Virus record (IMG/VR): IMGVR_UViG_3300009502_000250
Span: 1-20,236 of that record
Length of the DNA stretch: 20,236 nt
Origin: a virus
Reading direction: 5' to 3' (one strand)
The stretch's first letter is position 1, and each line of letters opens with the position of its first letter. Made by a program: the position numbers and the translations under genes. Positions 15,386 through 20,236 of this stretch are shown piece by piece. A model generated the notes under the pieces. That model was not told the origin of the DNA, did not search any database, and was given only the letters and a program-made list of their open reading frames with translations.

Positions 15386-15772
15386 ATGAATTCGATAAAT
15401 CGACAACTCCTCTGTACTTTCTGTAGTTCCGATAATATTTCCAAAACATTAGATTTAATATATAATACGTATGATAATTGTAATCGGGTATTTATATTTT
15501 CAAATTTTAAAAATAAAAATGAATGTTATTTGACCTATAATGTAATAAACAATATTAAAAAAATTCCAAATACAATTTTAATACATCGAAAAAAAGAATT
15601 TAATATTCTCTACACCATCAATAGTCTTAACCAATTAATACGTGATGAGAATGGCGGAGTGTTTGACAAATCATATATTGTTAATTGGAAATTATACGAG
15701 AATTCTCTTATTATCAATGGAGATATTTCTGTAAAAATAATCCAATTGAAATTTGAACGTATGGAGTTTTGA
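15386..15772 (+). CDS. Conserved-looking hypothetical phage protein
   Basis: A 128-residue soluble protein with no transmembrane segment. It begins LLCTFCSSDNISKTLDLIYN and contains NTILIHRKKEFNILYTINSL followed by NQLIRDENGG. The alternating pattern suggests a small alpha/beta fold: strand-helix at the N-terminus, then a central IHRK-x-x-x-N-x-LYTIN-x-LN-x-L segment, then beta strands. I recall similar segments from uncharacterised T4-like phage proteins but cannot assign a function. It lies between a putative virion protein gene and the gp32 unit. The ATG lies in a catt-ATG context and follows AAATAAATAAC rather than a Shine-Dalgarno. Confidence 0.6.
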   Translation: MNSINRQLLCTFCSSDNISKTLDLIYNTYDNCNRVFIFSNFKNKNECYLTYNVINNIKKIPNTILIHRKKEFNILYTINSLNQLIRDENGGVFDKSYIVNWKLYENSLIINGDISVKIIQLKFERMEF

Positions 15773-15793
15773 TTAAAAAAAGTTGTAATATTT

Positions 15794-15821
15794 TTGATTT
15801 TTTGTTAAACTCATTTATAGT
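15794..15821 (+). promoter_or_regulatory. sigma70-like promoter of the gp32-like gene
   Basis: TTGATT (15794-15799), a 16-bp spacer, then TATAGT (15816-15821), with predicted start near 15828. An overlapping alternative is TTGTAA (15783-15788), 17 bp, TAAACT (15806-15811). An A7 tract lies upstream (15775-15781). Confidence 0.55.
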
Positions 15822-15828
15822 TATTAGA

Positions 15829-15903
15829 GGTTAGAAGATGGAACATAGTTATAGTTCTTGATTTTGACCGAAAATAATTAAACAATTAACTAAATTAAAA
15901 ATT
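15829..15903 (+). promoter_or_regulatory. gp32 leader: 5' hairpin plus A/T-only repeats, candidate autoregulatory operator
   Basis: GGTTAGAA (15829-15836) can pair with TTTTGACC (15862-15869) including two G-U pairs, enclosing a second stem GGAAC (15840-15844) with GTTCT (15854-15858). After it comes a tract of about 33 nt with only two C, up to the ATG, with ATTAA units at 15877, 15885 and 15894. T4 gp32 represses its own translation by binding a similar structured leader followed by unstructured UUAAA-type repeats. Analogy, not proof. Confidence 0.45.
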
Positions 15904-16734
15904 ATGGCACTTAACATAGAAAAACTACAAAACAAACTTAAACAATTAGAATCTGGAAAGAAAACAGTAGACTTCAATCGTCTTCTTTGGAAGCCCAAAG
16001 AAGGTTCTCAAAAAATCAGAATAGTCCCTTATCGTCCTAATGGTGAAGAACAAGATTCTCCGTTTATTGAATTGAAATTTTATTACAAATTCAATGGAAT
16101 TGCGTCCATATTGGCACCTTCTACCTTCGGTAAGCCCGATCCTTTTGAAGAGAGATATGAGGCTCTTACTACCAATGGAACTACGGAAGAAAAGGAATTA
16201 GCAAACAAGCACTTTAAGTCGGTTGCTAGAACTTATGTTCCTATTATTGTCCGTGGAGAAGAGGATCAAGGGGTTCGTTTCTGGGGGTTTGGGGTTACTG
16301 TATATAAGCAATTACTTTCTTATTGTAATACCGAATGGGGTGATATTACCGACTTGCGTGAAGGCAATGATATCGAAGTAAGGTTCACTGAAAAGGGTCA
16401 GAAAATTGATAAGAAAACAGGAAAGCCTTTTCCCGAGACAAATATTATTCCAAGTCCAAAGAAAACTTTAGCGGTATCTCCTACTAATAAAGAGGCTATG
16501 GAAAGCATTCGAAAACAATTGGATATTACTCAAGTATTCCCATTAAAGACATACGAAGAATTGGATGCTATAATCGAATCTTATTTGACTCCCGAAGGAC
16601 AAGAGCCTTCATCTTCGGAAGTTGAAAAAGCATCGGCAACCATTGATAAAAAGGACGTTGTTGAAACCGCAACCCCAGTTCCATCTGCGGCAGAAGAGGA
16701 AGACTTTCAGAAGTTTTTTGCGAAATCTTCTTAA
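15904..16734 (+). CDS. 32: gp32-like single-stranded DNA-binding protein
   Basis: A 276-residue relative of T4 gp32. A basic N-terminal cooperativity-type region (1-25) precedes the core: WKPKEGSQKIRIVPYRP (29-45), PFIELKFYYKF (53-63), APSTFGKPDPFEE (71-83) and SVARTYVPIIVRGEEDQGVR (106-125), then FWGFGVTVYKQLL. This order and the aromatic-rich strands are those of the gp32 OB fold. The C-terminus is disordered and acidic and ends EEEDFQKFFAKSS, as in proteins that use this tail to contact replication partners. The zinc-binding His/Cys set of T4 gp32 is absent; only Cys141 is present. It coats single-stranded DNA in replication and recombination. The gene is a single unit with its own promoter, leader and terminator. 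Confidence 0.9.
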   Translation: MALNIEKLQNKLKQLESGKKTVDFNRLLWKPKEGSQKIRIVPYRPNGEEQDSPFIELKFYYKFNGIASILAPSTFGKPDPFEERYEALTTNGTTEEKELANKHFKSVARTYVPIIVRGEEDQGVRFWGFGVTVYKQLLSYCNTEWGDITDLREGNDIEVRFTEKGQKIDKKTGKPFPETNIIPSPKKTLAVSPTNKEAMESIRKQLDITQVFPLKTYEELDAIIESYLTPEGQEPSSSEVEKASATIDKKDVVETATPVPSAAEEEDFQKFFAKSS

Positions 16735-16748
16735 TTTGTAATCTCACA

Positions 16749-16789
16749 AAAAAGACCGTATAATACTAAAACTATTATACGGTCTTTTT
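16749..16789 (+). terminator. Strong Rho-independent terminator after gp32
   Basis: A perfect 17-bp stem, 16749-16765 with 16773-16789, around a CTAAAAC loop, ending in five T. The A and T tails pair, so it could also work on the minus strand. Confidence 0.92.
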
Positions 16790-16801
16790 ATTTAAAAAAA
16801 G

Positions 16802-16829
16802 TTGATAAAAATAAAAAAGTTGGTATAAT
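16802..16829 (+). promoter_or_regulatory. Strong extended -10 promoter of the uvsX-like gene
   Basis: TTGATA (16802-16807), a 16-bp spacer, then consensus TATAAT (16824-16829) preceded by TGG, an extended -10. The predicted start near 16836 leaves a leader of only about 17 nt without Shine-Dalgarno. Confidence 0.75.
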
Positions 16830-16852
16830 CTTCTAATAAATTCAATACAATT

Positions 16853-18034
16853 ATGGCAAAAGAAAAAAATATAAATACAAAATCAAAACATGTAGAAGTG
16901 GAATCTAATGTGGGTAGAGATGAATTGGCAGTAACATTACATAATGCATTAAACAAATCATCTAAAGATGGTACTAAATCTGCATATTGGGTGGACGATG
17001 ATGATAATCCGTCAATAATACGAGATTGGGTTTCTACCGGATCAACTCTTTTAGATTTGGCTATTTCTAATAGACCACATGGAGGTCTTCCGGTTGGACG
17101 AGTGGCAGAATTATCTGGCCTTGAAGGAACTGGAAAATCTTTGATGTGTGCTCATATTATTCGTGAAACCGAAAAAAAAGGAGGATTAAGTGTGTTTTTT
17201 GATTCTGAATCGGCTATTGATAGAAATTTTTGGGTAGCATTAGGAGTCAATATTAAAAATACAAATTATTGTCCGTTTACTACTCTTGAGGATTTGTTTA
17301 AAAAAGTAGAGTTGTGTATTGGAGAATTTAGAAAATCTTCTCATGATAGATTATTAACTATTTTCATTGATTCAGTAGCACAGGCTACTATTGAAAAGGA
17401 GTTGGAAGCCGAACACGGTATTGATGGATATAACACAGGAAAATCTTTGATCTTAGGGAAGGCATTCCGAAAAATAACCGGAATTATTTCACGAGAAAGA
17501 ATTTTAGTTGTATTTACAAATCAACTTAGATTTAATATGAATTCTGGACCGTTTGGTGATAAATGGACAACTCCCGGTGGAAAATCTTTAAGTTACACTG
17601 CTTCTACAAGAGTACGTCTTGGGACTATTGGAAAATTGAAAAAGAACAATGAAGTAATTGGTGTTAAATGTACCTGTGCAGTTATTAAAAGCAGAATGGG
17701 ACCGGGAGCAAGAGGGGCACAATTCGAGATTCATTATGACTCTGGAATTCAGGATTTAGCAAGCTGGCTTAATTTTTCCAAGGAACGTGGAATTATAACA
17801 GGAACGGCAGCAAAATATTCTTGGAAAAGAACAAATGGAGAAACTATGGAATTCAATACTGCTAAATTCGTAGAACTTATGAATTCAGATAAAGATCTAA
17901 AAGAAGAGTTCTATCAAGTTATTTGTGATAATTATATAATGCATTATAGAGATCCAAATTCCAAGATTGTAGAAGATGTTGAGGAAGTTTCGGATGAAAC
18001 TCCACCAGAAACAGAATCCAATTCCGATGAATAA
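16853..18034 (+). CDS. uvsX: UvsX/RecA-like recombinase
   Basis: A 393-residue RecA-fold ATPase. Walker A is GLEGTGKS (89-96), the catalytic glutamate is Glu119 in FFDSESAID, Walker B is LLTIFIDSV (167-175), and the DNA-binding loop L2 region is at about 224-246 (TNQLRFNMNSGPFG, then TTPGGKSLSY). The helix before residue 60 and WVSTGSTLLDLAIS (59-72) match the start of the RecA core. The last 60 residues are acidic. It should form a filament on single-stranded DNA coated by gp32 and exchange strands during recombination-dependent replication. It has its own promoter directly after the gp32 terminator and is followed by a terminator, then FEN. The motifs are closer to RecA than to the divergent T4 UvsX. 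Confidence 0.93.
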   Translation: MAKEKNINTKSKHVEVESNVGRDELAVTLHNALNKSSKDGTKSAYWVDDDDNPSIIRDWVSTGSTLLDLAISNRPHGGLPVGRVAELSGLEGTGKSLMCAHIIRETEKKGGLSVFFDSESAIDRNFWVALGVNIKNTNYCPFTTLEDLFKKVELCIGEFRKSSHDRLLTIFIDSVAQATIEKELEAEHGIDGYNTGKSLILGKAFRKITGIISRERILVVFTNQLRFNMNSGPFGDKWTTPGGKSLSYTASTRVRLGTIGKLKKNNEVIGVKCTCAVIKSRMGPGARGAQFEIHYDSGIQDLASWLNFSKERGIITGTAAKYSWKRTNGETMEFNTAKFVELMNSDKDLKEEFYQVICDNYIMHYRDPNSKIVEDVEEVSDETPPETESNSDE

Positions 18035-18054
18035 ACCTTCCAAATAAGTTACAG

Positions 18055-18082
18055 AAAAGAGTGGTGAAATTCCACTCTTTTT
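18055..18082 (+). terminator. Rho-independent terminator between uvsX and FEN
   Basis: AAAAGAGTGG (18055-18064) pairs with CCACTCTTTT (18072-18081) around TGAAATT, followed by T. FEN starts 21 nt later with no clear promoter, so some read-through is likely. Confidence 0.88.
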
Positions 18083-18102
18083 CATTGTATTAAAAAATAT
18101 AT

Positions 18103-19188
18103 ATGAGCGAATTAGATGATAAAAAAAAGTTATTTTCATTTTTTAAGAATATTAAATCTGAAATGAAAGATTCTCATCTTAACTGGAGAGAAAAAACCAA
18201 TAATCATATTTTAATAGTAGATGGAAATAATTTATTTATAAGAGCATTTTGTGCTACGGTTTCCATGAATTCCAATGGGGAACATAGTGGTGGAGTAGTT
18301 GCTTCTCTAAAATCTTTAGGAGCAGCAATTAAATTATTAACCCCCTCTCGTTGTATTGTAGTATTTGATGGTGTTGGCGGTTCTCAGAAAAGAAAAGCTA
18401 TTTATCCAGATTATAAGGCTCATAGTGCAAATAAAATTAGATTGAATAGAGTATATGATGACGATGTTACTCCTCAAAATGAAGATGAACAAAAACAGAA
18501 AGAATATCTTCAATTTATAAATTATCTTCGAGTATTACCTGTAAACATAGTAAGTGAAAATATGGTAGAAGCCGATGATGTAATATCCTATCTGGCACTT
18601 GATCAGTTTAAGAACTCCAAAAAAGTAACTATTATGTCAACTGATAAAGATTTTTTACAGTTGGCAAGTTCTAAAGTTCAAATATATTCCCCCACTAAAA
18701 AAAGAATATATGGGGTAAACGAAGTAATTTCAGAATATAATATCCATCCAAATAATTTTGTTCTATTTAGAAGTATGGACGGAGACAAAAGTGATAATAT
18801 AGACGGAATTGAGCGGGCCGGTCTTAAAACCGTATGTAAACATTTTCCATATCTAAAAGAAGAAACTATTCATACCATAGATGAAATTGTTACTCATGCA
18901 ACCGATATGAGAAATAAGTTTGTAGTATGTGAAAACATTGTTTCTAATAAATCTATAATCGAACGTAATTATGCGTTAATGCAGTTAAAAGATACTATGT
19001 TGGGAGTTACTTCACAGTTACATCTTCACGAAATATTAGCTGAAAATAAAATTCCAAAGTTGGATAGAAACGCATTTTTTAAATTCATAAGAAACGATAG
19101 ATTAGATGTAAATATGCCAGATTATAATAAATGGGTTTCTGATGTATTTTCTTTTTTGGATAATCAAGTAAGAGACGGAGAATTATAA
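18103..19188 (+). CDS. rnh: RNase H/FEN-type 5'-3' nuclease (T4 rnh-like)
   Basis: A 361-residue flap-endonuclease-superfamily enzyme. The PIN-type core shows ILIVDGNNLFIRAF (36-49; Asp40), FDGVGGSQKRKAIYPDYKAH (88-107; Asp89), VEADDVISYLA (155-165), MSTDKDFLQLAS (178-189; Asp181, Asp183) and MDGDKSDNIDG (225-235), so the acidic metal-binding residues are present. A helix-hairpin-helix-like element follows (IERAGLKTVCKHF). In T4 the relative removes RNA primers of Okazaki fragments and interacts with gp32. It is last in the plus-strand replication block and converges with the minus-strand gene at 19297; the shared terminator lies between. No Shine-Dalgarno; ATG in an atat-ATG context. Confidence 0.9.
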   Translation: MSELDDKKKLFSFFKNIKSEMKDSHLNWREKTNNHILIVDGNNLFIRAFCATVSMNSNGEHSGGVVASLKSLGAAIKLLTPSRCIVVFDGVGGSQKRKAIYPDYKAHSANKIRLNRVYDDDVTPQNEDEQKQKEYLQFINYLRVLPVNIVSENMVEADDVISYLALDQFKNSKKVTIMSTDKDFLQLASSKVQIYSPTKKRIYGVNEVISEYNIHPNNFVLFRSMDGDKSDNIDGIERAGLKTVCKHFPYLKEETIHTIDEIVTHATDMRNKFVVCENIVSNKSIIERNYALMQLKDTMLGVTSQLHLHEILAENKIPKLDRNAFFKFIRNDRLDVNMPDYNKWVSDVFSFLDNQVRDGEL

Positions 19189-19207
19189 ATACTAATACAT
19201 ACTATAA

Positions 19208-19229
19208 AGATATATATAGAAATATATCT
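19208..19229. other. A/T hairpin after the FEN gene
   Basis: AGATATAT (19208-19215) and ATATATCT (19222-19229) form a perfect 8-bp stem with a six-base loop, 20 nt after the FEN stop. No T-run follows, so it is not a terminator; it could shield the 3' end or be chance. Confidence 0.25.
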
Positions 19230-19267
19230 ATAGAAGGTAATATATTCGATGTCAAACAATGAATTTA

Positions 19268-19293
19268 AAAAGCCCTCAAATTTGAGGGCTTTT
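19268..19293. terminator. Bidirectional terminator between converging genes
   Basis: A 26-bp perfect palindrome, AAAAGCCCTC (19268-19277), then AAATTT, then GAGGGCTTTT (19284-19293). It serves FEN on the plus strand and the gene at 19297-20121 on the minus strand. Confidence 0.9.
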
Positions 19294-19296
19294 GTT

Positions 19297-20121
19297 TTAT
19301 TTTTTCCAATTTTTAGGAGGTTTACAATATTTACTTTCTTTAAAAGGTTCCGGAAATGATACTTGTTTCTCATTTGTAATAGGAACTCCCATTTCAATTA
19401 ACGATTGTCGGGTTGCGTAATATAAATCAACCGATTCAATTACACATTCTCTTTCAAACGCAACTTCTACAACTTTAGATTCTTTAGATTCACCAAATGC
19501 AGTTGACATATCAAATCCCTTTGTTTCAATCGTATGATTTAAATTTGAGGAGTATTGACAATCTTCTAAGTTAACTTCATTTATATTAAATGTAGTTGAA
19601 TTCAGGGTTGATGTATTACGTAATTTCCCTCCGGAATTACAGTTTGACGCATTATATACCGGAGTAGGATATCCAGTTGAGTTTAAATTAATTATATATG
19701 GATTAATATATGAAGTTATATATGAATTTACAATTGGATTTGGTTTTTCGTTGAAAATTCGAATCCCAATAACTCCTGAATTTTTTTCGCTTCCATCTTT
19801 TTTAGATGCGGCATACCCATTTGATTTAATATCAAATTTGAATTGTGCCACTTCGGTATCGTTAATTCTAAATCCATCAATTTTAGTTGATGTATAACTG
19901 TTAAGAACATAACCTGCACCAGTTTCTGCGGCTTCGTTTTTTCCCGTGATCGTGTTTAAAGAATCTACGCTGGATACTGCTAATACTCTATTATTAGAGT
20001 TATTTTTAATTTCTAATACGTAATTAGAACCTGCTTTTGCTTCGATGAATCGTTTTCCATTATGGGAATAGATTTTACAACGGGAACCATTGACGAGGAC
20101 ATTTACTTCGTAGTTTGACAT
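19297..20121 (-). CDS. Conserved protein of unknown function with strong promoter
   Basis: A 274-residue soluble protein without signal peptide or membrane segment. The N-terminal half (about 18-125) is a beta-rich domain: FIEAKAGSNYVLEIKNNSNN, RVLAVSSVDSLNTITGK, then GYVLNSYTSTKIDGFRIND and GVIGIRIFNEK. The C-terminal part contains AFGESKESKVVEVAFERE, VDLYYATRQSLIEMGVPI and a closing PPKNW. I recall this two-part layout (SVDGLxVxxGK, GxGxxxxSxV, YYxxRxxLxxxGV) from uncharacterised phage and bacterial proteins. The first part looks like a beta-sandwich carrier domain, and the hydrophobic-strand pattern could suit a virion or surface protein. It is monocistronic with its own promoter; AAAAGG precedes the ATG. 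Confidence 0.72.
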   Translation of the reverse strand: MSNYEVNVLVNGSRCKIYSHNGKRFIEAKAGSNYVLEIKNNSNNRVLAVSSVDSLNTITGKNEAAETGAGYVLNSYTSTKIDGFRINDTEVAQFKFDIKSNGYAASKKDGSEKNSGVIGIRIFNEKPNPIVNSYITSYINPYIINLNSTGYPTPVYNASNCNSGGKLRNTSTLNSTTFNINEVNLEDCQYSSNLNHTIETKGFDMSTAFGESKESKVVEVAFERECVIESVDLYYATRQSLIEMGVPITNEKQVSFPEPFKESKYCKPPKNWKK

Positions 20122-20194
20122 ATATACCTTTTCTTTTAATTGTTATTTTTTAAGAACTTGGCTGGCCTACACCAGATTTCGTATCTTACCTATA

Positions 20195-20222
20195 AGTATA
20201 TAGAAAAATAAAAAGTTGTCAA
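20195..20222 (-). promoter_or_regulatory. Strong sigma70-like promoter of the unknown minus-strand gene
   Basis: On the minus strand TTGACA (20222-20217), a 16-bp spacer, then TATACT (20200-20195). The predicted start near 20188 gives a leader of about 65 nt, with a small CTGG-TGTAGG-CCAG hairpin. Confidence 0.72.
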
Positions 20223-20236
20223 CTTATTTTAATATA

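Noticed and set aside
19184-19191. A second perfect TATAAATA late-promoter box.
   Set aside because: It lies at the end of the FEN gene with only a terminator and a minus-strand gene downstream on that strand, so it probably reflects A/T richness.
19250-19360. A short plus-strand ORF starting ATGTCAAACAATG after an AGAAGG sequence.
   Set aside because: It runs through the bidirectional terminator and into the antisense of the gene at 19297; no coding character.

Overview
This window looks like about 20 kb of a large, AT-rich, T4-related myovirus genome (Caudoviricetes). The evidence is a joint set of T4-type recombination and replication genes (gp32-like single-strand DNA binding protein, UvsX/RecA-like recombinase, RNase H/FEN-type 5' nuclease) and contractile-tail genes (gp26/PF12322-like hub or assembly protein, tape measure protein, gp53-like wedge protein, a large hub-like protein). 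The host cannot be named. Promoters are ordinary sigma70-like, terminators are ordinary hairpin plus T-run, and Shine-Dalgarno sequences are rare. I found no tRNA, rRNA, CRISPR array or insertion sequence.

Layout. 1-1903: the tail of an HNH-type homing endonuclease, then a complete multi-zinc-finger VSR/EDxHD-type homing endonuclease. 1917-3125: a proteostasis pair, a ClpP-like serine protease and an Hsp20 small heat shock protein; the latter has its own promoter, a 5' hairpin and a terminator. 3233-4494: two structural or internal-head-type proteins sharing an N-terminal helix. 4495-5892, minus strand: a small membrane protein, the gp26-like protein, and a small ORF apparently joined to it by a programmed frameshift at a T8 run. 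5975-13267, plus strand: tape measure, a large tail/baseplate protein, a gp53-like protein and a hub-like protein, packed with 1-12 nt gaps. 13300-15772: a minimal family-A DNA polymerase-like protein without a thumb, another protein with a cleavable-type N-terminus, and a conserved hypothetical. 15904-19188: gp32, UvsX and FEN. 19297-20121, minus strand: a conserved protein of unknown function ending at a bidirectional terminator.

How it works together. The tail block encodes the length ruler, its likely assembly chaperone and baseplate parts. The gp32-UvsX-FEN block supplies strand binding, strand exchange and RNA primer or flap removal for recombination-dependent replication. The most interesting items are the thumb-less polymerase A-like gene, the gp26/small-ORF frameshift, a gp32 leader resembling the T4 gene 32 translational operator, a set of six promoters with one architecture (TTGAnn-N16-TATAnT), two of them producing transcripts predicted to begin with a hairpin, and a group of proteins with possible prohead-targeting N-termini. 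All gaps between genes are under 150 bases.
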